From: a virus
Virus record (IMG/VR): IMGVR_UViG_3300036985_002636
Coordinates: 1-29,539 of that record
Strand: one strand, 5' to 3'
Length of the DNA: 29,539 nucleotides
The notes beneath the pieces were generated by a model. That model saw nothing but the letters and a program-made list of their open reading frames with translations. It ran no database searches and was not told the DNA's origin. Within the stretch, counting starts at the first letter, position 1. Every line of letters starts with the position of its first letter. The translations under genes were made by a program, and so were the position numbers. Shown here in pieces: positions 8,784 through 14,974 of the stretch.

Positions 8784-9549
8784 TATGTGATTGTGTTATT
8801 TTGTTTTTGCCGTTCTTTATTTGCTTTATTCAATCTATAAGATAAATACGATAATACCTCCATCAGATTTAATGCTAAAATAGGGGACACATTTAATATT
8901 GTATCTTGAGCACATAACATTAAAGATTGGTAATAGTAATCCACGACCGATTGGACTACTTCTTGTGGGGTTGATTTTGGTTCGCTTGGGGCTCTTTCTT
9001 CATTTTTGTCTCCATAGAGGATAGGGAACTTTTGGTAAGTTCCTGTGCGAAAATTGTTAAAAAAAAAAGCGCCGACAATACCGACCTGATTGGGAAGTCC
9101 ATAAACTCCTCCATTCTTGACTGGCATTCCCCCAAGTCATATTCAATCAATTCTCTATCCTCACCAAACTTATCTGATGCTAGTGGTCTGTATAAGTGTG
9201 TTGCCAATAACACAACATCTATAGGTGAACGAGCCATAAACACCTCCAAGTTTATCCACTCACCATATGAAATCTGTGAGGGTATAATCAACCCGTAATT
9301 CTTTCCATTAAACTCTAATGTAAGTTCTAATGGTGATTTATCTAACTCTGCTCCCCAATCACTTCTTAAGACATTAGCAACAAACTTAACATCATTCATC
9401 GGTGCTTTGATGATGTCCTCTTTTCTTGCCCCTGTAAACATATGTATAATGTCTAAATCATTTACTTGGGGGTTTAACTCAAGTTCTTTATATTGTCTGA
9501 TGGTTACTGGTTTAACCTCATATGTTTTTTTACCTAATACAATTTCCAT
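8783..9549 (-). CDS. Tail assembly chaperone GT, -1 frameshift product (255 aa)
   Basis: The G frame (from 9549) and the downstream frame ending at 8783 overlap. They can be joined by a single -1 slip on the T10 run at 9059-9068. The fused product keeps G residues to about 164, then continues NNFRTGTYQKFPILYGDKNE and ends RQKQNNTIT. This is the classical G/GT arrangement upstream of tape measure genes, where the minor GT product helps load the tape measure and tube subunits. The downstream part alone has no convincing start codon of its own. The T part is helical with a Tyr/Leu-rich segment. Unusually, four genes separate GT from the tape measure gene. Confidence 0.75.
8956..9549 (-). CDS. 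Tail assembly chaperone G (197 aa)
   Basis: Begins MEIVLGKKTYEVKPVTIRQY, matching the style of gpG-like tail chaperones of Bacteroidota phages (a small beta start followed by helices). It ends with a Lys/Gln-rich tail (KKEPQANQNQPHKK). The start ATG overlaps the stop of the 44-aa basic gene as TAATG. The frame passes through the slippery T run at 9059-9068 and continues past it to a stop at 8956, so both a short (G) and an extended (GT) product can be made. It would act in the host cytoplasm during tail assembly and not be part of the virion. The role rests on the frameshift architecture and position. Confidence 0.7.
   Translation of the reverse strand: MEIVLGKKTYEVKPVTIRQYKELELNPQVNDLDIIHMFTGARKEDIIKAPMNDVKFVANVLRSDWGAELDKSPLELTLEFNGKNYGLIIPSQISYGEWINLEVFMARSPIDVVLLATHLYRPLASDKFGEDRELIEYDLGECQSRMEEFMDFPIRSVLSALFFLTIFAQELTKSSLSSMETKMKKEPQANQNQPHKK
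9025..9068 (-). promoter_or_regulatory. Programmed -1 frameshift signal with slippery run and hairpin
   Basis: On the minus strand a run of ten T (9068-9059) gives, in the G frame, the heptamer T-TTT-TTA (9064-9058). This is the same U-UUU-UUA type used by HIV-1. Fourteen bases downstream lies a perfect 7-bp hairpin (GGAACTT, 5-nt loop, AAGTTCC, at 9043-9025). The shift is -1, shown by codon phase (9549 divisible by 3; the downstream frame is offset by one). Confidence 0.75.
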
Positions 9550-9683
9550 TAGCCTTGTCCTCTTGATTGTTTTTTATAGTGTTTTGACCCCTTGTGATTT
9601 GAGCTCTTTGTTTTTGCGTGAATACCTGTTCTTGAGATTTTACGCTTCTCTTTTTTGGCAGAGACACTCTGACTTTTTTTCAT
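9549..9683 (-). CDS. Small highly basic phage protein (44 aa)
   Basis: A short frame from the ATG at 9681-9683 to TAA at 9549-9551, beginning MKKSQSVSAKKEKRKISRTG and ending NHKGSKHYKKQSRGQG. About a third of residues are Lys or Arg. The stop overlaps the chaperone G start as TAATG, which argues for real, coupled translation. The 'G(I/V)HAKTKSSNHKGSKxYKKxxRGQG' style is one I recall from small conserved proteins near tail genes in Bacteroidota phages, but no function is known to me. The 5' end overlaps the preceding gene by 44 bases in another frame. A nucleic-acid-binding or assembly-accessory role is only a guess from charge. Confidence 0.65.
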   Translation of the reverse strand: MKKSQSVSAKKEKRKISRTGIHAKTKSSNHKGSKHYKKQSRGQG

Positions 9684-9840
9684 AAAAATCTAATAATTGT
9701 TTTATTCCATCTGTGATTTTAACCCCTTTAATAAAGGAAAAATCTTTAATTCTTTTATGGGTTTCTTCATCAGTATAAATAATCTTGTAGTCATATTCAT
9801 ACTTCTTATTCCCCCCTCTTGAGTTTACTTTAATCTTCAT
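9640..9840 (-). CDS. Small basic protein, possible ribbon-helix-helix (66 aa)
   Basis: Begins MKIKVNSRGGNKKYEYDYKI. Residues 23-55 (TDEETHKRIKDFSFIKGVKI then TDGIKQLLDFYEKK) have the strand-helix-helix look of an RHH/CopG-type DNA-binding domain. The ATG overlaps the preceding stop as ATGA. It sits between the methyltransferase block and the tail chaperones. It might be a local regulator, but the RHH reading is by eye. Confidence 0.5.
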   Translation of the reverse strand: MKIKVNSRGGNKKYEYDYKIIYTDEETHKRIKDFSFIKGVKITDGIKQLLDFYEKKSECLCQKREA

Positions 9841-10208
9841 ATTCTTTCTATCATTTTATTAAACCACATATCAAGGTCGTAGTATCTTGACTTACTATCA
9901 ACCTCCATATATTCACCTATTCCGTGATACTCACTCTTACCCCCACCAAACTCACCATAACCACTAACCTTACTTTTTGCTCTATGTCCCTTATTTGTTT
10001 TCATACCATCATTTAACAGGTCATCACATACCAAAAGATTTGGTGTGAACCTACCTTGTTTATCTAATTCATTTCCACTCTTTAACCCAAACAAACTGAA
10101 CTCACCTGTTGCGTTTAATGAACCTGGTGTTGCTGACTTTATATCCCCCTCATCAACAAATGGTATCCTACAATCGTCCAACCACATTATCCCTTTAGCG
10201 TATCTCAT
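9837..10208 (-). CDS. Detached methyltransferase insert-type domain (123 aa)
   Basis: Reads MRYAKGIMWLDDCRIPFVDE, then QGRFTPNLLVCDDLLNDG, then SRYYDLDMWFNKMI. This succession ('..G..ID.CRIP...', '..GRFPaNll.sDd.L..', '..YFDlD.W') is, to my knowledge, normally found inside phage DNA methyltransferases, between the catalytic DPPY-type motif and the HPT.KP segment. Here it is a separate ORF whose ATG overlaps the methyltransferase stop as ATGA, while the upstream 316-aa enzyme lacks it. It lacks SAM-binding and catalytic motifs and cannot be an enzyme alone. Likely a split-off DNA-recognition or structural part that works with the upstream enzyme. Alternatively it is a remnant. The ORF is intact and the overlap suggests selection. 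Confidence 0.6.
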   Translation of the reverse strand: MRYAKGIMWLDDCRIPFVDEGDIKSATPGSLNATGEFSLFGLKSGNELDKQGRFTPNLLVCDDLLNDGMKTNKGHRAKSKVSGYGEFGGGKSEYHGIGEYMEVDSKSRYYDLDMWFNKMIERI

Positions 10209-11155
10209 AACTCCAACTTTGTCTGTGTGTCTTTTTCCATCTTAAAGAACTTTACCAATTCTTCCCTTGAGACAGATAATCTTTCTTCACATATATCAAA
10301 GTATTCTTTTTCCCTTTCAATACCGATGAATTGTCTGTTGATAAGTTTTGAGGCTATACCAGTTGTTCCACTACCTAGAAACGGGTCTAATACCCAATCA
10401 CCTTCCCTTGTGAATAAGGTGATGATGTAGGACATCAGTTTAACTGGTTTGGTGGTGGGGTGAAAGTTCTTTTTTGGTTTAGTAATCCAGTCGGGTTCAT
10501 CACATTTACAATCATCAGGTCTTAACATACTAACACCACATAAACTACAATATCTGTCTAAACCCTGTCCTTTTTGTCCTGTTGTTTTTTCTCCACTTGT
10601 AATACCAAAGTCCTTTTCCTTCTTTGCTGGTTTTGGCACCTGTATAAATGGATAAGTCATTTTGATATTATCAGGTAATGCCTCAAAGTTTAATACATTA
10701 TCAATATAACTTTTTGAGCCGTGGGGTTTCATACCTATGATGATATGTTCCACAGCAGGTTTTGGTTGGAAGCCTAATTTACTACCCTCATATTTATCAC
10801 CTAAATCAACACCTCTTTTATCAATCATTTTACTTGTGTCTGATGCTTTTGGGAAGCCAGTATGATAAGTCCAAAGTAATGGACTGAACGACATATCAAA
10901 CCCCGCATCCTCTAATTTCTGTATCATACGATATAATAAATCACTACGGGGACTACTCATCACCGCAATAAATGAACCAGGTTTTAATACCCTATAACAC
11001 TCCTCAAATATCTCTGTTGAAGGTAATGCCTTGTCCCACTCTTTACCCATAAAATGTAATCCATAACTGGGGTCTGTGGCTAATAAATCCACACTATCGT
11101 CTTTTAATTTTTTTAATACTTCAGCACTATCGCCGTTAAATAAATGTTGTTCCAT
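10205..11155 (-). CDS. DNA methyltransferase, DPSY type (N6-adenine or N4-cytosine, 316 aa)
   Basis: The catalytic motif DPSY is at residues 28-31 (LLATDPSYGLHFMG) near the N-terminus. The SAM-binding motif DPFLGSGTTG is at 257-266 near the C-terminus, after HPTTKPVKLM at 232-241. This catalytic-first order is that of beta-class amino-methyltransferases. A small zinc-ribbon-like insertion, CxxC...CxC (Cys203, 206, 216, 218), precedes the HPTTKP segment. The gene starts 3 bases after the terminase stop. It probably protects phage DNA from host restriction or marks it for packaging or replication. No matching endonuclease is present. The usual variable middle segment is missing and is encoded by the next ORF. 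Confidence 0.9.
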   Translation of the reverse strand: MEQHLFNGDSAEVLKKLKDDSVDLLATDPSYGLHFMGKEWDKALPSTEIFEECYRVLKPGSFIAVMSSPRSDLLYRMIQKLEDAGFDMSFSPLLWTYHTGFPKASDTSKMIDKRGVDLGDKYEGSKLGFQPKPAVEHIIIGMKPHGSKSYIDNVLNFEALPDNIKMTYPFIQVPKPAKKEKDFGITSGEKTTGQKGQGLDRYCSLCGVSMLRPDDCKCDEPDWITKPKKNFHPTTKPVKLMSYIITLFTREGDWVLDPFLGSGTTGIASKLINRQFIGIEREKEYFDICEERLSVSREELVKFFKMEKDTQTKLEL

Positions 11156-11158
11156 TTT

Positions 11159-12328
11159 TTATACAAATGAATATTTTGGTTTTGGTTTATATGCCATCTG
11201 TGAAATCAGGTAGCGGCTACTATCTACTAGGTGGTCTTTGCCTGTGGGTTTTGATGTAATGTTTCCTGACCTGTCTTTAGACCATCTGTAGTTCTTAAAC
11301 TCCTCAATCAGATTGGTTGATGTCTCGTCAATCTGTATCTTGTATTGTTTCATCAGGTTTATCCCAAACAGGACTGAACCAGCTTCTTTCTTAACAGGAA
11401 TAATTTTTTTATACCCCCTCTTTCTTAATTCTTCCAACATACGAGGTTCTGAACTATCGGCAACAATATCAAAGGTTTTTTGTATTCCACCTTCATCTAA
11501 CTTATACGCAATATCATCAACAAGTAATCCCTTCTCATAGAATACTTCCTTAAGGTATATGATGTTGTCTGCTTCGTTGATAAGTCCCCACACACACGCA
11601 CACTCATCTTGAGAATAACCCCAATCCAAACCTACCCCTAACATCTTGGAATAACGGGGGGCTTCACTTACCACTTCCCAATTCACAAAGATGGTCTCTC
11701 TTGGTTTAATTCTTTTACCGAGAGCATAGACCTCATACATTTCAGGGTCAAGGTTCTTGAGGTTCTCAATTGCGTCCACAACCCTCTTCTCTAAAAAGGG
11801 GTTCTGTTTGTAGGTTGAAATAATAAGTTGTGCGTTCTCTTGGGTTTCAAGTTCATACCAATACCACCCGTCTAATGCTGTTGGGTTGTAGTCAGCAATG
11901 ATAAAACCTGTCGTTCTCATATTGAGCTGTGTGAATGGTTCAAGTCCAACATTTGTAATCTCGTTGATGAATACAATATCCTGTTTCATTCCACGAAGTT
12001 TACCACCATCTTCGGCACCCAAGAAACGAATTAAACTACCATTATCAAACTTATAGACAACCTCACTCTTGTTGAAGTTATCAGGGTTATAAAATCCCAT
12101 CTTATCCATCACATCAATAAAGTCAATCAGGACAGAGTTTCTAATTGAAACGAGGGTATCCCTTACAATCGTAATAGTTGTGTGTTTCTGTATTGCCTGA
12201 AGTATCAAATAGGTAATGATTTGATAGGTCTTCCCTGAACGAGATGAACCCCTCAAGGATATCAACCTCTTTCCTGACTTTACTGCCTCGTCAATTTTTA
12301 AGTATAATTCTGATGCTTCTACTACCAT
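11159..12328 (-). CDS. terL: Terminase large subunit (389 aa)
   Basis: Packages DNA into the prohead as an ATPase-nuclease. Walker A is GSSRSGKT (residues 27-34), Walker B is IVFINE (118-123). An adenine-binding/coupling region follows (FIIADYNPT). The RNase H-like nuclease domain has DWGYSQD (235-241), ADSSEP (290-295) and the C-terminal KDHLVDSSRYL with Asp369. The length is at the short end for TerL but both domains are complete. The ATG is at 12326-12328. The gene stands alone after a minus-strand terminator, with a possible -7 box TATATTTA at 12351-12358. It is separated from the likely small subunit by eight small genes. Identification is firm. Confidence 0.95.
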   Translation of the reverse strand: MVVEASELYLKIDEAVKSGKRLISLRGSSRSGKTYQIITYLILQAIQKHTTITIVRDTLVSIRNSVLIDFIDVMDKMGFYNPDNFNKSEVVYKFDNGSLIRFLGAEDGGKLRGMKQDIVFINEITNVGLEPFTQLNMRTTGFIIADYNPTALDGWYWYELETQENAQLIISTYKQNPFLEKRVVDAIENLKNLDPEMYEVYALGKRIKPRETIFVNWEVVSEAPRYSKMLGVGLDWGYSQDECACVWGLINEADNIIYLKEVFYEKGLLVDDIAYKLDEGGIQKTFDIVADSSEPRMLEELRKRGYKKIIPVKKEAGSVLFGINLMKQYKIQIDETSTNLIEEFKNYRWSKDRSGNITSKPTGKDHLVDSSRYLISQMAYKPKPKYSFV

Positions 12329-12370
12329 AAGTTCTATCCCCAGAGTTAAATAAATATATGGTTTAGGGAT

Positions 12371-12400
12371 AAAAAGAAAACCCCACTTTTTAGGGTGGGG
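12371..12400 (-). terminator. Rho-independent terminator ahead of terL
   Basis: On the minus strand the stem CCCCAC / GTGGGG (12400-12395 with 12386-12381) is followed by TTTTCTTTTT (12380-12371). It would end the transcript of the small-gene block before terL. Confidence 0.8.
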
Positions 12401-12425
12401 ACAATAGGGAGCACTATTGTTTTTT
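12401..12425 (+). terminator. Second hairpin, terminator-like on the plus strand
   Basis: ACAATAG (12401-12407) and CTATTGT (12414-12420) form a 7-bp stem. On the plus strand it is followed by a T run (12420-12425). It adjoins the minus-strand terminator directly, so the pair acts as a back-to-back block. No plus-strand gene ends here, so its use as a plus terminator is uncertain. Confidence 0.45.
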
Positions 12426-12627
12426 ATTTTGTGTTGAGGTATTCCTCAATTTTCTCAAACCTTTCTCCAAGTGCTGCGGAGTATCCATTCTCCACATAGT
12501 CAACAAGGACGACTGAAATTGAAACAAGTTCTTTTAGGGTGAGACATTTACCACAAGAATTAGCCCAATCTAATGTGAGTTTTAATTGTGATTGTGTTGC
12601 GATTTGTTTGTCTTTATTCTGTGCCAT
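12424..12627 (-). CDS. Small protein of unknown function (67 aa)
   Basis: Begins MAQNKDKQIATQSQLKLTLD. Predicted mostly helical, with two cysteines (SCGKCL). The last gene of the small-gene block, ending just before the paired hairpins at 12371-12420. It follows the 82-aa gene after 17 bases and probably shares its promoter at 12898-12944. No family recognised. Confidence 0.6.
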   Translation of the reverse strand: MAQNKDKQIATQSQLKLTLDWANSCGKCLTLKELVSISVVLVDYVENGYSAALGERFEKIEEYLNTK

Positions 12628-12644
12628 TTTATTATTTTTTTATT

Positions 12645-12893
12645 TTACCAGTCTTGTTTAATTGTTGCCGCTCCTTTTTCATTTTTAGTAATCTTCATAG
12701 GTGTTGCTTCACTCATAAGTTTTAAGAATACCTTATGTTGTTTCATAAGGTGTTTGTGAAAAGATTGGGTGTCTTCCTTGAAATACTTTCTAATCATTTC
12801 AATTCTGTCTCCACCAAAATAATCTACAAGTGTGTCGTAGATGCCGTCTATTGTTATTGTCTGTCCCATTTCGTTTTGTTTAATTGTTTCCAT
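12645..12893 (-). CDS. Small protein of unknown function under the shared early promoter (82 aa)
   Basis: Start chosen at the ATG at 12891-12893 (METIKQNEMGQT). A longer frame would need a TTG inside the promoter. The ATG lies only 4 nt after a -7 box, TATATTTG, so the mRNA is probably leaderless. The protein has an acidic/aromatic middle (DYFGGDRIEMIRKYFKED) and a Lys-rich end. The first bases around the start are identical over 18 bp to those of the gene starting at 13904. No family recognised. Confidence 0.65.
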   Translation of the reverse strand: METIKQNEMGQTITIDGIYDTLVDYFGGDRIEMIRKYFKEDTQSFHKHLMKQHKVFLKLMSEATPMKITKNEKGAATIKQDW

Positions 12894-12897
12894 ACCA

Positions 12898-12944
12898 CAA
12901 ATATAATACAAGATATTTAATCAGTCAAGTTCCTATAAGAACTT
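12898..12944 (-). promoter_or_regulatory. Early promoter with palindromic operator candidate
   Basis: On the minus strand: -33 TTG (12928-12926), 20-nt spacer, -7 TATATTTG (12905-12898), then 4 nt to the ATG at 12893. Directly upstream and overlapping the -33 is the 18-bp near-palindrome AAGTTCCTATAAGAACTT (12927-12944). It includes the 16-mer AGTCAAGTTCCTATAA (12923-12938) that recurs exactly at 13439-13454 and, inverted, at 17016-17031. Confidence 0.75.
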
Positions 12945-12947
12945 TTT

Positions 12948-13112
12948 TTAATATTTATCTGATAAATGTTGTTCGTAAGCCGAATACTCTTCTTCAAGTT
13001 GTCTCTCTCTCCATAACTCATATTGGTAGTCATCATCTTCCATATTGTTGTAATGAAACATAATCAATTCCTGTAAAGTCATTTCCTCAAATAATTCTTT
13101 AGTCCGTCCCAT
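12948..13112 (-). CDS. Small acidic protein of unknown function (54 aa)
   Basis: I place the start at the ATG at 13110-13112 (MGRTKELFEEMTLQELIMFH), 4 bases after the stop of the preceding gene. The longer frame to 13172 requires a TTG and a 56-base overlap. The protein is strongly acidic and Tyr/Glu-rich (MEDDDYQYELWRERQLEEEY), probably all helical. It ends just before the promoter/operator at 12944. An acidic, DNA-mimic-like composition is visible but no function can be assigned. Confidence 0.55.
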   Translation of the reverse strand: MGRTKELFEEMTLQELIMFHYNNMEDDDYQYELWRERQLEEEYSAYEQHLSDKY

Positions 13113-13116
13113 AGTA

Positions 13117-13410
13117 TTAAGAGTTTCTGTATTCGTTGATGTAATTTTCTTTTGCTTGAAGTTTTTGAGCAACTTGTTCTTCAGTAGGTCTCAATTCAGG
13201 AAATGTCTTTCTAACATTTGTAATTGCCGCTGCTGTGGTATGTGATGATGGTATTTGTCCCGACAGGATATGTAGGAAAAAATCATCTAATGTAGTAATT
13301 CTGTGATGACTACATAATGCTTTACAAACCTCAACCCACAATAAATCATTTGATGCTCTTGTTTCAGGTTTGTGTCTTAAGATTGACGATACGATGTTTT
13401 CTATTTTCAT
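13117..13410 (-). CDS. Phage protein of unknown function under the shared early promoter (97 aa)
   Basis: Begins MKIENIVSSILRHKPETRAS and ends with a charged helical segment (PELRPTEEQVAQKLQAKENY). The pattern 'RkT.PELR.T.e.......Ke.Y..EYR' reminds me of a widespread small phage family in Firmicutes and Bacteroidota phages with no known function. Its ATG lies 4 nt downstream of the -7 box of a promoter carrying the 16-bp shared block, so it is probably translated from a leaderless mRNA. Contains two cysteines and His-rich LCSHHR. It heads a two-gene unit with the 54-aa gene. Confidence 0.65.
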   Translation of the reverse strand: MKIENIVSSILRHKPETRASNDLLWVEVCKALCSHHRITTLDDFFLHILSGQIPSSHTTAAAITNVRKTFPELRPTEEQVAQKLQAKENYINEYRNS

Positions 13411-13414
13411 AATT

Positions 13415-13458
13415 AAAATATAGTAATGATTTGTATTTAGTCAAGTTCCTATAAGAAC
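13415..13458 (-). promoter_or_regulatory. Early promoter with the shared 16-bp block and operator candidate
   Basis: Minus strand: -33 TTG (13444-13442), 19-nt spacer, -7 TATATTTT (13422-13415), 4 nt to the ATG at 13410. GTTCCTATAAGAAC (13445-13458) is the same near-palindrome as at 12929-12942. The shared 16-mer is at 13439-13454. Confidence 0.75.
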
Positions 13459-13459
13459 A

Positions 13460-13654
13460 TTATTTTTTTAATTCTTCGTCCCAATCACAGATGTCGTTGA
13501 ATAGATTATCCAATTCATCGCTATACCAACCTACGCTTCCTTCTTCGTCAATTTCAGGGTTCTTTTCAAGAAAGTCCCCAAAGTCAAAATCACGATACAT
13601 AGATGCCAACATTTTAATTTGTGGTTCGGTCAATTCAATAGTGTAGTTTTTCAT
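13460..13654 (-). CDS. Small acidic protein of unknown function (64 aa)
   Basis: Begins MKNYTIELTEPQIKMLASMY and is strongly acidic afterwards (DFGDFLEKNPEIDEE, DNLFNDICDWDEELKK). The N-terminal 'ieLTepQi.mL' segment looks like a short strand then helix. A good Bacteroidota-type promoter (TTTG, 20 nt, TAATTTTG) lies 32 nt upstream, inside the end of the preceding gene. No family recognised. Confidence 0.6.
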   Translation of the reverse strand: MKNYTIELTEPQIKMLASMYRDFDFGDFLEKNPEIDEEGSVGWYSDELDNLFNDICDWDEELKK

Positions 13655-13686
13655 AGTCGTAGTTTTTATAGTTGTTAAGTGTCTTA

Positions 13687-13718
13687 CAAAATTACATTAC
13701 AGGGGTCATACTGCCAAA
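13687..13718 (-). promoter_or_regulatory. Bacteroidota-type promoter for the 64-aa gene
   Basis: Minus strand: -33 TTTG (13718-13715), 20-nt spacer, -7 TAATTTTG (13694-13687), an exact match to TAnnTTTG. It overlaps the 3' end of the upstream gene and lacks the operator-like block. Confidence 0.65.
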
Positions 13719-13904
13719 TCTTTTTCCATATTTTTTATTGTATTGTTGAATAAGACAATTTGTCTCACTAACAATCATATCGTAGGTATAACCAAATTGG
13801 TTAGTCCAACGCTCAATAACTACAGAATTGTTATTGTTGAAATGTTTGATTACACAAGCCATTTCAGTAATTTCTCTTGATAAGATTTTTTTGTTTGTTT
13901 CCAT
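13692..13904 (-). CDS. Small protein of unknown function (70 aa)
   Basis: Start set at the ATG at 13902-13904 (METNKKILSREITEMACVIK). The longer frame would use a TTG located in the promoter. The 18 bp around the start (13895-13912) are identical to those of the 82-aa gene at 12884-12901, including the TTTG-TGGT-ATG-GAAAC arrangement. The rest is helical with Asn-rich and Tyr/Lys-rich stretches. No family recognised. Confidence 0.6.
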   Translation of the reverse strand: METNKKILSREITEMACVIKHFNNNNSVVIERWTNQFGYTYDMIVSETNCLIQQYNKKYGKRFGSMTPVM

Positions 13905-13908
13905 ACCA

Positions 13909-13939
13909 CAAAGAAACGGCAAATAAGTCAAACTACAAA
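13909..13939 (-). promoter_or_regulatory. Promoter candidate, leaderless type
   Basis: Minus strand: -33 TTTG (13939-13936), 19-nt spacer, -7 TTTCTTTG (13916-13909), 4 nt to the ATG at 13904. The -7 departs from TAnnTTTG at its second base. Same 4-nt spacing as the three 16-mer promoters. Confidence 0.5.
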
Positions 13940-14346
13940 AAGAAATTGAAAAAATCTTCTACATCTTGGTTGTTCTTAATAACCTTACCATTCATATCAG
14001 CCACGAATGCCTCGTTATAGGTGAACCCGAAATAACCCTTCTCGTTTGATATAGTCCATTCATTTGGACTTGGGGTATGGATATTAAGGTTGAGTTCTTT
14101 TGACTTCTCTAAAAGGGATTTAATGATTGATTGGTGTATCTCTTTCTTTTGATTGTCTCTTTTACGGAAGTAGTCAGCCATTTCATAAATCTGCTGTTGA
14201 GACATAATAAGAACGATGTTATCTGGTTCAGGTTTTACTCTACCTTGAACTTCCATACCTACGAAACAATATTGGCTGTCGTCAGGTAGTTGTAGGGTAT
14301 GAACCTCGTTCACCCCCAAGAAAATGTTTTGTTGTGCTATAGACAT
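13933..14346 (-). CDS. Protein of unknown function (137 aa)
   Basis: Begins MSIAQQNIFLGVNEVHTLQL. It looks like a beta-rich N-terminal half (DDSQYCFVGMEVQGRVKPEP), a charged helix around residues 55-85 and an alpha/beta C-terminal half with GYFGFTYNEAFVAD. The C-terminus is Phe-rich (DVEDFFNFFL). A TATCTTTG -7-like box lies 25 nt upstream of the start. Largest of the small-gene block; no family recognised. Confidence 0.6.
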   Translation of the reverse strand: MSIAQQNIFLGVNEVHTLQLPDDSQYCFVGMEVQGRVKPEPDNIVLIMSQQQIYEMADYFRKRDNQKKEIHQSIIKSLLEKSKELNLNIHTPSPNEWTISNEKGYFGFTYNEAFVADMNGKVIKNNQDVEDFFNFFL

Positions 14347-14364
14347 AATTTTAAGTTTTTAGAT

Positions 14365-14685
14365 TTACGACAAAGATAAGAAGAACATTGCTAATGACCG
14401 ACAGGTTTTCTGAAAAAAAGTTTTTTTCTTTGGGACAGGTCTTTGTATGGTTGTATCAAAGATTACTTCCATATTGTTTTGAGGGTATAGGATAGGTCTT
14501 ACACTATCTTTCATAGTGAAGCTTCTAATCTCATCGTTCCATCTTTTTCCGTTCCTTATACGACAAATATGCTGTGTTGATACATTATACAATCTAGCAA
14601 TCTCTTTGTTAGTTAGTTGTGTTGTGTTAAACAGATGTTTCATTTCTTTAACATCTTCTTCGGTAAGTTTGTAAGCGCCAATCAA
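14365..14685 (-). CDS. Helix-turn-helix protein (106 aa)
   Basis: Residues 7-50 (LTEEDVKEMKHLFNTTQLTN, then KEIARLYNVSTQHICRIRNG) form an HTH of the kind that reads 'L...q..eIA..y.VS..hI..I..G', as in small phage regulators and homing-endonuclease tails. It resembles the plus-strand gene at 17061 in this domain. The C-terminal half is unlike a regulator: basic and then hydrophobic (KKTFFQKTCRSLAMFFLSLS). The start lies 1 base past the stop of the 90-aa gene. Probably a DNA-binding regulator; target unknown. Confidence 0.65.
   Translation of the reverse strand: MIGAYKLTEEDVKEMKHLFNTTQLTNKEIARLYNVSTQHICRIRNGKRWNDEIRSFTMKDSVRPILYPQNNMEVIFDTTIQRPVPKKKTFFQKTCRSLAMFFLSLS
14371..14378 (-). promoter_or_regulatory. 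-7 box candidate for the 137-aa gene
   Basis: TATCTTTG on the minus strand matches TAnnTTTG exactly and ends 24 nt before the ATG at 14346. No clear TTTG lies 19-20 nt upstream, so this is tentative. Confidence 0.35.
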
Positions 14686-14686
14686 T

Positions 14687-14959
14687 TTAGTTTCCTCCTT
14701 CTTCTTTTCTTGTTAGAGAACTCTTGGGCTTATTACAATCACAATCACTTATTTGGGCATCGTATGCGTATTCAGGTTGATTGATGGTTGTTGTTCCGTA
14801 ATGGAAACTTTCTCCACTTTCCCATAAGTCATCAAAGATTGTTTCAATGCTCTCACCTTCATCAATTCTTTCTTGGAATGGTGCCCATTCATTATCTTCT
14901 AAAACCACAGAAATCTCTTGAGTGGCAAAGGGTCTAACATAAAATGTAATGTTCTTCAT
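14687..14959 (-). CDS. Acidic protein of unknown function (90 aa)
   Basis: Begins MKNITFYVRPFATQEISVVL, suggesting a two-strand beta start. It continues acidic (DNEWAPFQERIDEGESIETI) and ends with a Cys pair (DCDCNKPKSS) and a charged tail. It is the first gene after the terminator at 14994-15027, so it probably has its own promoter: a TATATTTA -7-like box at 14975-14982 overlapped by a GTTCC half-site. No family recognised. Confidence 0.6.
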   Translation of the reverse strand: MKNITFYVRPFATQEISVVLEDNEWAPFQERIDEGESIETIFDDLWESGESFHYGTTTINQPEYAYDAQISDCDCNKPKSSLTRKEEGGN

Positions 14960-14974
14960 ATTTTTGATTTAATA

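Noticed and set aside
9024-9044. GGAACTT...AAGTTCC inside the chaperone genes as another operator
   Set aside because: It resembles the operator half-sites, but it lies in coding sequence at the place expected of a frameshift-stimulating hairpin, with no promoter elements around it.
8783-9127. Independent gene starting at 9127
   Set aside because: Its start lies inside the chaperone G gene without support; the T run and codon phase make it the frameshifted tail of GT.
10205-11155. Complete restriction-modification system
   Set aside because: Only the methyltransferase and a motif-free domain are present; there is no endonuclease motif nearby.
12894-13172. Longer TTG-start versions of several small genes (12911, 13172, 13931, 15508, 8334)
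   Set aside because: In each case an ATG is available downstream, and the extension runs into a promoter or into the preceding gene.
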